A DNA stretch of 50,323 nt from Myxococcus llanfairpwllgwyngyllgogerychwyrndrobwllllantysiliogogogochensis (GCF_006636215.1 NZ_VIFM01000057.1:1-50323), one strand, 5' to 3'; shown: positions 1-10,264, counted from the first letter of the stretch. Numbers and translations are program-made. Notes: a model not told the origin generated them from the sequence alone.

Positions 1-2
1 GG

Positions 3-533
3 GCCATGGCGTCGCTGTCGCTCTCGCCCGGGGTGGCGCGGGGGCTGGGCTTCTCCCTGCTCGGGGTGTTGCTGGGCTACCTGGTGCTGTGCGCGCGGAT
101 GCGGCGGACGCTGAAGGTGGAGCGCCTGCATCTGAAGGTGTCGTTGCCCACGCTGAGGCAGGCGTTGGAGCAGCTCGTGGTGTCGTGCCTGGACTGGTCG
201 CTGGCGGCGATGGTGTTGTGGGTGTTGTTGCCGTCAGGGGTGGGGATTTCGCCGCCGAGCATGGTGGCGTTGTTCGCGGTCGCGCAGCTCGTGGGCATCG
301 CGAGTCAGGTGCCCGGAGGGCTGGGCGTGTTCGACTCCATCATCCTGGCGGCGCTGACGCCGGAGGTGCCGGCGTCGATGCTGCTCGGCACGCTCGTGGT
401 GTACCGCATCGTCTACTACCTGCTGCCCTTCGCGGTGGCGGCGGTGATGCTGCTGGGGCACGAGCTTTCGCAGCATCGCGGCGACCTGTCGGAGCTGCGG
501 GCGCGGCTGGGACGGCGACGACAGGAGGGGTGA
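3..533 (+). CDS. UPF0104/YbhN-type integral membrane protein, C-terminal part (5' end outside window)
   Basis: The reading frame is open to the window edge, so the gene almost certainly starts upstream; the ATG at 6 is probably internal. What remains (about 175 residues) is a multi-pass membrane segment. Hydrophobic stretches lie near residues 10-30, 60-80, 85-105 and 125-150, followed by a charged, Arg-rich C-terminus. The run GIASQVPGGLGVFDSIIL matches the conserved PGGLGxxE/D region of the lysylphosphatidylglycerol synthetase TM domain / YbhN family (known for membrane proteins near MprF). The next gene may be read from the Shine-Dalgarno-like GGAGG in its last codons, suggesting coupling. 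The family is fairly confident; function, for example lipid handling, cannot be told from this fragment. Confidence 0.75.
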   Translation, partial: AMASLSLSPGVARGLGFSLLGVLLGYLVLCARMRRTLKVERLHLKVSLPTLRQALEQLVVSCLDWSLAAMVLWVLLPSGVGISPPSMVALFAVAQLVGIASQVPGGLGVFDSIILAALTPEVPASMLLGTLVVYRIVYYLLPFAVAAVMLLGHELSQHRGDLSELRARLGRRRQEG

Positions 534-534
534 G

Positions 535-1419
535 GTGCCTGCCCGGTTCGGGACGGAGCGGACCTCGCGCGTGTTGTGCCGGCCTTCGTTTCCTGCTTCC
601 GTGGCCCACTCGATGCGAGTCCATCAAACAGCGTGGGTGTCGGCGCTCTGTGTCCTGGGCATGGGGCTGGGCAACGGCTGTAGCTGTGGCCCCGCGCAGC
701 GGCGCATCACCCCCGAGGGCGCGCCGACGCGGAAGGTCGCGCACATCGTCCAGGAGTATCCGCACTCGACGGACGCCTTCACGCAGGGCCTCGTCTTCCA
801 CCAGGGCCGCTTGTTCGAAAGCACCGGCAACCAGGGCACGCTGCGCGAACTCTCCCTGGAGTCCGCCACGCCGCTGTGGATGGAGCCGCTGGGCAACATC
901 TTCACGGAGGGCCTCGCCAGTGACGGCGAGCGCCTCTACCAGCTCACCTGGACCGAGGGTCTGCTCTACACCTGGAGCGGCCTGCCCCCCACGCGCGAGC
1001 GCACCACGCGTTACTCCGGGGACGGCTGGGGCCTGTGCTACTGGCAGGGCCGCCTGGTCCGCAGCGACGGCACCTCCATGCTGACCTTCCACGCACCCGA
1101 CACCTTCGAGCCCGTGGGCTCCGTGGAAGTCACCCTGCAAGGCCTCCCCCAGGACCAGCTCAACGAACTCGAGTGCGCCAACGGCGTCATCTACGCCAAC
1201 GTCTGGCACTCCTCGAGCGTGCTCGAAATAGACCCCACCACGGGCCACGTCACCGCCATCATCGACGCCTCCGCCCTGACGCGCGCCGTGTCCCCCCAGC
1301 TGAACAGCCGCGAGGCCGTCCTCAACGGCATCGCCGTGGAGCCCGGCACCGGCCGCATTCTGATGACCGGCAAGCTCTGGCCGAAGCTCTTCGAAGTGCG
1401 CCTGGAAACCGTCGACTGA
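535..1419 (+). CDS. Glutaminyl-peptide cyclotransferase (plant/bacterial beta-propeller type), secreted
   Basis: Converts N-terminal glutamine of peptides to pyroglutamate with release of ammonia. The whole body matches the glutamine cyclotransferase family (five-bladed propeller). Landmarks are STDAFTQGLVF, a GLASDGERLYQLTW blade, LNELECANGVIYANVW and a C-terminal NGIAVEPGTGRILMTGK. Structures of this type are known from Myxococcus and Xanthomonas. Start choice: GTG at 535 has AGGAGG a few bases upstream but places 26 residues before the hydrophobic signal; ATG at 613 gives a standard signal sequence ending in a GNGC lipobox-like site but has no clear ribosome-binding site. Length is 294 or 268 residues. 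It is probably exported to the periplasm or surface. It lies 1 bp after the preceding gene and converges with the regulator gene at 1423. Confidence 0.88.
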   Translation: MPARFGTERTSRVLCRPSFPASVAHSMRVHQTAWVSALCVLGMGLGNGCSCGPAQRRITPEGAPTRKVAHIVQEYPHSTDAFTQGLVFHQGRLFESTGNQGTLRELSLESATPLWMEPLGNIFTEGLASDGERLYQLTWTEGLLYTWSGLPPTRERTTRYSGDGWGLCYWQGRLVRSDGTSMLTFHAPDTFEPVGSVEVTLQGLPQDQLNELECANGVIYANVWHSSSVLEIDPTTGHVTAIIDASALTRAVSPQLNSREAVLNGIAVEPGTGRILMTGKLWPKLFEVRLETVD

Positions 1420-1422
1420 CGC

Positions 1423-2771
<1,349 letters not shown>

Positions 2772-2790
<19 letters not shown>

Positions 2791-4259
2791 GTGTCCCCTC
2801 CGCTCGGCAGGTAGATGGAGAAGCAGCTACCGCGTCCCAGCTCGCTGCGCACGGCAATCCAGCCGCCATGGTCTCTGACAAGACCATACGAGACGGACAG
2901 CCCCAGCCCCGTGCCCTCGCCCACGTCCTTCGTGGTGAAGAAGGGCTCGAAGACATGGCCCAGCACGTCCGGGGGGATTCCGCCGCCCTCATCCTCCACG
3001 TCCACCCGCACGTAGCTGCTCTCCGCGCCCCCCACGTCAGTGGGCGGCGTGGCGCGGGTGCGCGTCGCGTGGATGCGCACCGTTCCGGGCTTGTTCATCG
3101 CCTGCAGCGCGTTCATCACCAGGTTGGTCAGCACCTGCTGCACCTGTCCTCCATCGGCCTCCAGCATGACACCCGGGGGCACGTCGTCCACCAGGGTGAT
3201 GCTCTTCTTGGAGGCCATGGGCTTGAGCAGCGACAGCGAGCGGTCCACCAGCTCCCGCACGTCCTCCGGGGCCCGGTGGGGCGCGCGACGCCGCGCGAAG
3301 TCGAGCAGTTGCCGGATGATGCCCGTCATGTGCTGGGCCTGCTGGCTGATGATGCGAGCGCACTCGCCCACCTCCTCGCCCTCCGCTTCGCCCGAGGAAA
3401 TCATCTTCGAGCGGCCCATCACCACGTTGAGTGGCGTGCCCAGCTCGTGCGCCACGCCGGAGGCGAGCTTGCCCACGGTGGTGAGCCGGTCCGCGTGGCG
3501 CAGGTGCTCCACCGCGGACAGGCGCGCGACAGTCTCCGAGGACAGGCGGGAGCGCGTCTCCTCCAACTGCTCGCCCATGCGGTTCATCGCGTTGGCCAGC
3601 ATGGTGATTTCATCGCCCCGGCGCCGGGTCGGCAGCCGCACGCGGGCCGTCAAGTCGCCCTGGCCGAAGCGGTTCGCCAGTTGGACCAGCTCGTCCACGG
3701 GCTCGCCGACGAGCTTGCGGCCCATGGCCATGGCGGCGATGAAGAAGGCGAAGGTGATGGTGCCGGTGGCGACGATGGTGCCCACCACCGTGACGAAGAC
3801 GTGCTGGCGCTCCTCGCCCAGCGACTCGGTGATTTCGATGGCGCCAAAGCGCTGGCCCCGGCCGATGAAGACCGGCGTGTAGGAGTGCAGCAGGCCAGGG
3901 TCCGGGCTCGGGTCCACCATGGAGCCGTCCTTCCCCTGGCGCAGCGTGGCCAGCAGGCGCGGCGGGAAACCGACGAGCGACGGAGTCCCCGGGCCACCAT
4001 CCAGCCAGACCCAGCGCAGGTGGACCTGCCCCTGGTAGCTGTTGGACTGGTTCAGGATGGTGAGGGCTTCACGCTCACCGGCGAGCTGCCACGCCTTGCC
4101 GATGGCTCCGGCGAGCGTGTGACCGAGCAACTGGTGGTCGTGTTGCATGTCCAGCGCCGAGCGCTCCAGCTCACGGCGAACCTGGATGACCTGCAGCCCG
4201 GCGATGACAGCCACGGCGAGCAGGACGAGGGCGAGGGTGAACTTGCGAGCGAGTTTCAC
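2772..4259 (-). CDS. Membrane sensor histidine kinase (HAMP-HisKA-HATPase)
   Basis: A 495-residue class I sensor kinase. TM1 is at about 8-25, an extracytoplasmic sensor region spans about 30-150, TM2 is at about 155-180, and a HAMP domain covers about 182-235. HisKA carries phospho-His271 in VAHELGTPLNVV. The ATPase domain has the N box (LTNLVMNALQAM), G1 (DEGGGIPP), F box (FEPFFTTK) and G2 (GTGLGLSVSYG). All catalytic landmarks are present, so it should be active. Its ligand is unknown; the periplasmic loop has no family I recognise. It precedes and overlaps the NtrC-type regulator by 19 bp. Upstream DNA holds a 13-bp perfect inverted repeat starting 16 bp before the start codon. Confidence 0.94.
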
Positions 4260-4274
4260 GGGAGGTCGAGGCTA

Positions 4275-4320
4275 TTCCGGTCCATGCACCTTGGAGGGGT
4301 CGAATACGCATGGACCGGAA
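4275..4320. promoter_or_regulatory. Perfect 13-bp inverted repeat upstream of the kinase/regulator operon
   Basis: Arms TTCCGGTCCATGC (4275-4287) and GCATGGACCGGAA (4308-4320) are perfectly complementary around a 20-nt centre. The site sits 16 bp upstream of the kinase start codon. No T-run follows, which argues against a terminator. Arm length and spacing fit two half-sites bound by a dimeric regulator, possibly the adjacent NtrC-type protein. The binding protein is inferred. Confidence 0.55.
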
Positions 4321-4479
4321 GGAAGTACTCACAACGTACCGCGAGTGCCGCGAGAAGAGAGCAGTGCGTCGTGCCGGAGTCCTTGGAGGGAGTGGGAGCG
4401 ACCTTCGTGCGTCACACGGAGGCCTAGAGCATCCGCCATGCCAGGGCGGTGCTCGGAGCGGCTTGCCTCGGAGGAGGGT

Positions 4480-4545
4480 GTCTCGGCGGGGCGGGATGAC
4501 CCGCCGAGACCGGGGCACATTGCCCCGTGGGGGCGAAGTGCCCCC
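4480..4545 (-). terminator. Three tandem perfect hairpins just downstream of the B12-receptor operon
   Basis: Three consecutive perfect stems follow the stop codon at 4549 on the minus strand. They are 4529-4545 (6-bp arms GGGGGC/GCCCCC, loop 5), 4512-4526 (6-bp arms GGGGCA/TGCCCC, loop 3) and 4480-4510 (11-bp arms GTCTCGGCGGG/CCCGCCGAGAC, loop 9). None has a T-tract, so termination may be weak or Rho-assisted; the stems may instead protect the 3' end. The rest of 4321-4548 shows no gene. Confidence 0.6.
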
Positions 4546-4548
4546 GCC

Positions 4549-6168
4549 TCAGAACCCCTTGGGCAGGGCCACCACGTCGCTGACCAGCGAGAAGCCACTC
4601 GCGGGGCAGGCGGCGATGGCGGGCTCCGACGTGTCCAGGAGTCCCCTGCGCTCGACGAGCGTGCTGCCCACGACCTCGTGGACGAAGATGCGCCCGCCGT
4701 TGGTGTCGCCCAGGTAGGTGCGATTGCCCACCACGGCGAAGCGGCCGGCGGCCGGAATCGGACAGGAGCCGATGCCCGGCGAGCACTGGATGGGCGCGGT
4801 GGACACCACGCGGTCCTGCGCGTCGAGGAGCACCAGCGCCGAGCGCTCCACGGACAGCAGCTTGAAGTTGGTGTCATAGACGGCCTTGCCGCCGCAGCTC
4901 ACGAGGAGCTGCTCTCCCACGGGAGCCACGGAGCCCGGGTTGAGGCAGCCGTCGCCCAGGTCGATGAGGTCCACCGCGCGGCTCGTCGGGTCGATGCGTG
5001 CGAGCAGGCCAGGCCCGCCGGGGCTGTACGTGACGGGGTTCAGGTTGTTGAGGGTGACGTACAGCTTGCCGTGGTGTTCGGTGATGCCGGTGGGCGTGGA
5101 CAGCGTCGTGTTGTCGGGGAAGGGCTTCAGCGCGGCCCCCGAGGGCAGCACGATGGTGTCCACCACGGCGGGTTCGTTGTTGGCCAGCGAGACGCGCACC
5201 ACACGGCCCCCGGCGGACGGGTCTCCCAACAGGTTGCCGTAGAGCGTGACCCAGAGGTCGTGGGTGCCCGTCCTCGTCATGGCGAAGGGATTGGTGTTGG
5301 CGCCGAAGCTCACGCTCGCGACGTTGGTGAAGGTGATGCCGTTGGGGAAGCGGGAGCCCGGGGGGCCGGGAGGCAAGGGGTCTCCTTCGCGACGGAGCAC
5401 CTGGAGCGTGTTGTCGGACGAGTTGAGGATGTAGAGGTACGGGTCCTGGACCAGGACCTGGTTGGGAGCGCGGCCCGTGTCGTTGCTCGCGGGCAACACG
5501 CCGTAGTCGCTCAGTCGCGCTTGGACAAGCTTGCGCGTGGAGTCGAGCACCAGCAGCACGTCCAACATCCGCGCCGCGCTCTGCGGAGACGAGGCCACCA
5601 GGGTGTTCGGGCCCTTGAAGTCCGAGCCGGACTGGATGCCCACCACCTGCCCGGTGTTGAAGCACGTGGCCACCACGTCATAGGTGCACACGCTGCCCCG
5701 GCAACTGCGGGCGTCTCCGCAGACGTTGCCGCAGGCGCCACAGTTGTTGGGGTCGGCCTCCCCGTTGATGCACGCGTTGCCGCACTGAAGCATGCCCCCG
5801 GCGCAGCTCCCCTGGCAGTCGCCGTTCATGCACACCTCGAAGGGTTGGCAAACCTTGCCGCCTTCACCCGCGCAGCCGCCGCAATGCTGGGGCGAGGACT
5901 GGGTATCGACACAGGCGCCGCCGCAGGCCGTGGCGCCCTGCTGACAGCGGCACGCGCTCTGCGCGCAGAGCTGTCCGGTGCCGCAGGTGTTGCCACACTC
6001 GCCGCAGTTCGCGGACTCGCTGGTGAGGTCCACGCAGGTGTCCCCGCAGCGGGAGAGTCCCTCGCTACAGACGACGCCTTCGTCGGGGCAGCCCGTCAGC
6101 AGCAGGCACGACAACAATGAGACCAGGGCAGCGAGGTGTCGCCCGGGAGGAAGTGACGCGGCATTCAT
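4549..6168 (-). CDS. Lipoprotein with Cys-rich N-terminal modules and YncE-like beta-propeller (BtuG-like candidate)
   Basis: A 539-residue protein. The start at 6168 overlaps the TonB receptor stop by 4 bp (ATGA) and gives a clean lipoprotein signal with lipobox LLTGC (Cys27). Residues about 33-165 hold repeated Cys modules of the pattern CGxTCxD...NCGxCGxxC. From about 175 to the end there are repeated beta-blade strands such as PYLYILNSSDNTLQVL, GKLYVTLNNLNPV and GNRTYLGDTNGGRIFV, typical of YncE/SMP30-like propellers. It is the last gene of an operon with a BtuB-like receptor, next to B12 genes. In Bacteroides the propeller lipoprotein BtuG captures B12 for BtuB, so an equivalent role is plausible but inferred. 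A generic surface propeller lipoprotein is the alternative. Confidence 0.8.
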   Translation of the reverse strand: MNAASLPPGRHLAALVSLLSCLLLTGCPDEGVVCSEGLSRCGDTCVDLTSESANCGECGNTCGTGQLCAQSACRCQQGATACGGACVDTQSSPQHCGGCAGEGGKVCQPFEVCMNGDCQGSCAGGMLQCGNACINGEADPNNCGACGNVCGDARSCRGSVCTYDVVATCFNTGQVVGIQSGSDFKGPNTLVASSPQSAARMLDVLLVLDSTRKLVQARLSDYGVLPASNDTGRAPNQVLVQDPYLYILNSSDNTLQVLRREGDPLPPGPPGSRFPNGITFTNVASVSFGANTNPFAMTRTGTHDLWVTLYGNLLGDPSAGGRVVRVSLANNEPAVVDTIVLPSGAALKPFPDNTTLSTPTGITEHHGKLYVTLNNLNPVTYSPGGPGLLARIDPTSRAVDLIDLGDGCLNPGSVAPVGEQLLVSCGGKAVYDTNFKLLSVERSALVLLDAQDRVVSTAPIQCSPGIGSCPIPAAGRFAVVGNRTYLGDTNGGRIFVHEVVGSTLVERRGLLDTSEPAIAACPASGFSLVSDVVALPKGF

Positions 6169-8138
6169 GGGGTGTCCGCCTTTCGATGCGAAGAGGGAGA
6201 AACGTCGAGCGCCATCGCCACGGAGGCGAGCACGGCGCGGCCCGGCAGGGGATAGCCGTCGAAGTCCTCGACGAAGGTGTCGAAGACGTTCTTGAAATCG
6301 AGGGAGAACGTCAGCGCGGGCCGGCGCCCCACCGTGCTGGACACCCCCGCATGCAGCAGCGCACGCGCTGGCAGCATCAGCTCTCCGGTGCGGTTGCGCA
6401 GTTGCGAGGACTGGGCCCGCAGCTCCACGCGTCCCGTCAGCCACGAGGGGCCCGCGGCCACGCGCGCGGACAGCGTGTGGCGCGGGCGGAGCGGTATCTC
6501 CTTGAGGTAGTAGCGCGGGTCATCCCGGAGGTTGCGGGAGACGAGCAGCGTGTACGCCAGGGAGCCGGACAGGAACGAGGTGGGCCGCGCCTCCGCGTCC
6601 ACTTCCAGTCCCGAGACTCGCGCCGAGGCGAAGTTGAAGGGCTTGGCGGCGAACGGGGGATACGCCTCGTAGGCGATGAGGTCTTCGTAGAGGCTGTGGA
6701 ACCCTCCCACGGACACGAGTGAGCGCTCCGTGCGGTGCGCCAGGGCCACGTCCGCGGACACGGCCCGCTCGGCGCGCAGGTCCGCGTTCGGCAGCAGCGT
6801 GCCCTGGCGCACGTACAGCTCCAGCAACGAAGGCGCGCGGTGGGCCTGGCCCACGTTGGCGCGCAGCTCCAGGCGCGCGGGCAGGGCTACCCGTGCGCCC
6901 AGCTTGGGTGACCACAGCGTGTACGGGCCCACGCGCTCCAGTCGCAGCGAAGGTGTCACGTGAAGGCGCCCCGAGAGGAGTGCGACGTCATCCATCGCCA
7001 TGACGCTGGCGCGCAGCCAGGAGGTCCGCTCTTCCGTCGGCGTGGCGACTCCGTTCGTGGACAGGCCCTCTCCGCCCACGCTCGCCAGCGCGGAAACGAC
7101 GTGCCAGTCACCCAGGGGCAGCCGTCCCTCGAACTCACCTCCGCCCGCTCGTAGCACCTGCACGCCCTGTTGTGACACCGGGCCACCCGACAGCTCCAGG
7201 CGCTCCTGCCGGAAGTGCGCGCGCGCCGACACATCGACGCGGTTCGCGAGTGAGCCGAGCACGCGCAGGCTCAGCACGCCCCGGCGGCTGGACTGCCGCG
7301 CATCCGCGACGGGGTTCTGCGCCGTGCCCGCGAGCCCGCGTCCTTCCAGCGAGCCCTCGCCCATCGCGTCCACCACCACGCCTGGGGCCAGTCGGTGCCG
7401 CACGCGCAGCAATGCCCCCGCGCCGCGTGCATCGTTGTTGTCACGTCGCCGCGTCTCGGGCGCGTCTCCCGGCAGCGTGGGCGTGGTGTCGAAGGGGTAG
7501 GAGAAGCCGCCGGAGGAGGTGCCTCCGTGCACGAGCAGGAGCAGCTCACTGTCCAGCAGCGGGCCGGTGGCGGCGAGCCAGCCCGTCGCGGTGTCCCAGC
7601 TCCCGTAGCTCACTTCGCCGGACAGGCTCAGCGTGTCGCCGGGACTTCGGGTGACGATGTTCACCACGCCGCCGAGTCCACCGCTGCCGTAGCGCGCGCC
7701 CGCGCTTCCGCGCAGCACCTCGAACTCGCGTGCGAGCGCCAGGGGGATGCGCGACAGGTCCGCGCTGCCCCCCGCGCCGTTGAGGGGAATGCCGTCGAGC
7801 AGCACCAGCGTCCCGTTCGACGAGGCTCCCCGGACGACCAGGCTCTTGCTCTGTCCGTACCCGCCAGACTCCTGGATGGCGACACCCGGTGAGGTGGCGA
7901 GCACCTCGGCGGTATCGCGGGCCGTGCCGCCGCGCTCCTCCACGGAGATGACGGTGACGACGCTGCTGGGGTCTCGTTGCGACGCGCGGTCCATCGGCTC
8001 GGGGTCGGGCACCTTGCCCACCACGTCGATGACCTCGGACATGGGAGGTGTTCCCGCGTCCTCGGTGGATTGGGCCCATGCCGGCGCGCACGCCAGCAGC
8101 GCCAGACTCAAGAGCCACCTCGTGAGTGCCGTCTTCAC
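6165..8138 (-). CDS. TonB-dependent outer-membrane receptor, BtuB-like
   Basis: A 657-residue receptor starting at GTG 8138, which overlaps the carbamoyltransferase stop by 4 bp (GTGA). It has a signal peptide ending in APAWAQ. The plug domain (about 45-160) includes TSPGVAIQESGGYGQ, VRGASSNGTLVLLDGIPLN, GSADLSRIPLALAREFEVLR and GGLGGVVNIVT. The GSADLS...IPLAL...RG...YGS...GGVVNI string closely resembles E. coli BtuB. The remainder is a beta-barrel with alternating strands. It probably imports a corrinoid across the outer membrane, energised by TonB. Supporting context is the propeller lipoprotein downstream, cobQ and the btuFDC-like importer nearby. Other TonB substrates cannot be excluded because no B12 riboswitch is visible upstream. 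Confidence 0.88.
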   Translation of the reverse strand: MKTALTRWLLSLALLACAPAWAQSTEDAGTPPMSEVIDVVGKVPDPEPMDRASQRDPSSVVTVISVEERGGTARDTAEVLATSPGVAIQESGGYGQSKSLVVRGASSNGTLVLLDGIPLNGAGGSADLSRIPLALAREFEVLRGSAGARYGSGGLGGVVNIVTRSPGDTLSLSGEVSYGSWDTATGWLAATGPLLDSELLLLVHGGTSSGGFSYPFDTTPTLPGDAPETRRRDNNDARGAGALLRVRHRLAPGVVVDAMGEGSLEGRGLAGTAQNPVADARQSSRRGVLSLRVLGSLANRVDVSARAHFRQERLELSGGPVSQQGVQVLRAGGGEFEGRLPLGDWHVVSALASVGGEGLSTNGVATPTEERTSWLRASVMAMDDVALLSGRLHVTPSLRLERVGPYTLWSPKLGARVALPARLELRANVGQAHRAPSLLELYVRQGTLLPNADLRAERAVSADVALAHRTERSLVSVGGFHSLYEDLIAYEAYPPFAAKPFNFASARVSGLEVDAEARPTSFLSGSLAYTLLVSRNLRDDPRYYLKEIPLRPRHTLSARVAAGPSWLTGRVELRAQSSQLRNRTGELMLPARALLHAGVSSTVGRRPALTFSLDFKNVFDTFVEDFDGYPLPGRAVLASVAMALDVSPSSHRKADTP

Positions 8139-10255
8139 GCTCCTGTACCGGGAGCGAGTCTCGGACCGAAGCCGAGGATGGAGGCGCGGCGCAACGAGCC
8201 GAGCATCCGCAGCAGCCGCGCTTCGTCCAGCGTGGAGTCCTCTCGCGAGGCGCGCTCCAGCAACTTCCAGCCCGTCATGCCGGGCTCGACCTTCGTCACC
8301 AGCTCCAAGAGCGTGAGGGAGACGAGCTGGAGCACCGTGCCCCACGGTGTCCGCACGCGGAACGCACCACAATGTCTCCACCCGCCGGTCATCTGGCGCG
8401 CATCCTCCAGGGCGCGACCTTCCGCGTCCAGAGCGAAGCCCAGGGGCTCCTTCAACAGGTGCCGCAGGTCCGTTTCACCCGTGAATCCGGAGGGCTCGGG
8501 CGCCAGTCGCTCTCCGAGCACGAGCAACTCCAGGTCCAGCAGTGAAGCGTAGGCCGCCTGCTTCAGCACCAGGTGCTCACCGAGCACGCAGCCGTCGAGC
8601 CCCGTGGACAGCAGACACCAGAGGGCGTCCTCGGGTGTCTCGACGATGGGCTCTCCCGCGACGTTGAAGGAGGTGTTGAGCAGGATGGGCACGCCGGTGC
8701 GCGCGTGGAACGCCGTGAGCAGCGCGTGCAACAGCGGGATGTGCTCCGCGCGGACCGTCTGGACGCGGCCCGTGCCGTTGACGTGGGCGACGGCGGGGAC
8801 GCGATGACGCTGGGCCTCGCGAAAGCGCCACACCCGGAGCATGAAGGGACTGTCGTCGGAGGCTGTGTCGTCGAGGTCGAACCACTCGCGTGCATGCTCC
8901 GCGAGGATGGCGGGCGCGAAGGGACGGAAGGCCTCGCGGAACTTCACCCGGCTGTTGAGGACGTCCTTCATGTCGCCGGGACGTGGGTCGCAGAGAATGC
9001 TCCGCTGCCCGAGCGCGCGAGGGCCCAGCTCCGAGCCTCCCTGGAACCACCCGAGCATCTTTCCTTCCACCAGCAGGTCGGCGACGGCGGGCACCACCGA
9101 GGGCAGCCGACGTGACACGACAGCGGGAGTCGCCTGGATGGCGCGGTCCACCCATGCGGAGGGGTAGGTCCTGCCCACGCTGTCCTGCTGGAGCCGTCGA
9201 GTCGACTTTCGCCCTGTCAGGTGCCAGAGCCCGTGATACGCCGCGCCCAGGGCCGTGCCGCTGTCCTCGGCGGCGGGCATGACGTAGACGTCGCGGAAGC
9301 CCGCCTCCGTGAAGAGCCGCTCGTTCGCCACGCTGTTGAGCGCGACACCGCCCGCGTAGCAGAGCCTTTCGCAGGATGTGCTCGCGCGAAGGCGTCGGAC
9401 GATTTGCAGCAGCCCGGCTTCCAGCGCCGCCTGGGCGGAGGCCGCCAGGTTCCGATACTCCTCCTGGCGCGCGGGCCATCGCTCGTTGTGTGGGAAGCGC
9501 CGAGGCACGGCGTCGGAGAAGACAAACCGTCCATCGACGATGGTGAAGAAGTCGGTGATGGGAATGTCGGGAACGCCGTAGGGCGCCAGCCCCATGACCT
9601 TGCCCGGACCTTCGAGCACATCGGAGAAGAGCTGTCGCCCGACGGCGGAGTACAGGCCGCCGAGACTGCCGAAGCGCGGCATCCCCTGGAAGCGCTCCAG
9701 CTCCGCGGAGGCGGTGACCTCCAGGAAGGTCCCCAGGTGCTTCTCCAGCGGGACGAAGCCGTCGCGCGACGCGCGGTAGACGGAGAGCGTCTCTTCTCCT
9801 CGCCGCTCGGAGACGACCGCCGCCAGCTCCGTTTCGGACAGGTCCTGGACGTTGGAGCCGAAGCCGTCGGCGACGAGTACGAGGGCCTCATCGAAGCCGG
9901 ACGTGGCGAAGGCGCCGACGGCGTGTCCCAGGTGATGCGAGAGGGTGAGCGTGGGCACCCCCGTCCTGGCGAGGGCGAGGTCGGGGTTGGCCCGCACGTC
10001 GAAGAGGGGCCCGCGAGGCCCCATCAGCGAGCAGCACGCGACGAGGCTCAAGTCCTCGGGTTGGATTCCCGCGTGCTCCAGGCAGTAGCGCACCGACAGT
10101 GACGCGAGGCCGCCAGGAATCCACGCCCGCTTGCGTCGCAGCAGGCGTTCTTCCTGGATGGCCACGACCAGCTCGTCGCCGCGCAGCAGACACGCGGCGC
10201 CGTTGTGGTTCGACGCGCCAATGCCCAGCACCCACGGAGCGCTGTGGCCTGACAT
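8135..10255 (-). CDS. NodU/CmcH/TobZ-family carbamoyltransferase
   Basis: A 706-residue two-domain O-carbamoyltransferase. The N-terminal Kae1-like domain begins VLGIGASNHNGAACLL and carries the metal-binding HHLGHAVGAF string. The C-terminal YrdC-unlike domain has the diagnostic LGPRALGQRSIL and NTSFNVAGEPIVETPEDA. Family members move a carbamoyl group from carbamoyl phosphate, via carbamoyl-AMP, to a hydroxyl on an antibiotic, Nod factor or sugar. It starts at ATG 10255, preceded by TGAGGT. It lies 9 bp after the secreted propeller gene and overlaps the receptor gene by 4 bp, so it is firmly within the receptor operon. A cytoplasmic tailoring enzyme there is unexpected for simple B12 uptake. 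The acceptor is unknown. Confidence 0.93.
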   Translation of the reverse strand: MSGHSAPWVLGIGASNHNGAACLLRGDELVVAIQEERLLRRKRAWIPGGLASLSVRYCLEHAGIQPEDLSLVACCSLMGPRGPLFDVRANPDLALARTGVPTLTLSHHLGHAVGAFATSGFDEALVLVADGFGSNVQDLSETELAAVVSERRGEETLSVYRASRDGFVPLEKHLGTFLEVTASAELERFQGMPRFGSLGGLYSAVGRQLFSDVLEGPGKVMGLAPYGVPDIPITDFFTIVDGRFVFSDAVPRRFPHNERWPARQEEYRNLAASAQAALEAGLLQIVRRLRASTSCERLCYAGGVALNSVANERLFTEAGFRDVYVMPAAEDSGTALGAAYHGLWHLTGRKSTRRLQQDSVGRTYPSAWVDRAIQATPAVVSRRLPSVVPAVADLLVEGKMLGWFQGGSELGPRALGQRSILCDPRPGDMKDVLNSRVKFREAFRPFAPAILAEHAREWFDLDDTASDDSPFMLRVWRFREAQRHRVPAVAHVNGTGRVQTVRAEHIPLLHALLTAFHARTGVPILLNTSFNVAGEPIVETPEDALWCLLSTGLDGCVLGEHLVLKQAAYASLLDLELLVLGERLAPEPSGFTGETDLRHLLKEPLGFALDAEGRALEDARQMTGGWRHCGAFRVRTPWGTVLQLVSLTLLELVTKVEPGMTGWKLLERASREDSTLDEARLLRMLGSLRRASILGFGPRLAPGTGA

Positions 10256-10264
10256 GGCGGTACC

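Noticed and set aside
340..1248. Long minus-strand open frame opposite the glutaminyl cyclase
   Set aside because: Arg/Ala/Gly-rich translation with no motif; a shadow frame of high-GC coding DNA on the other strand.
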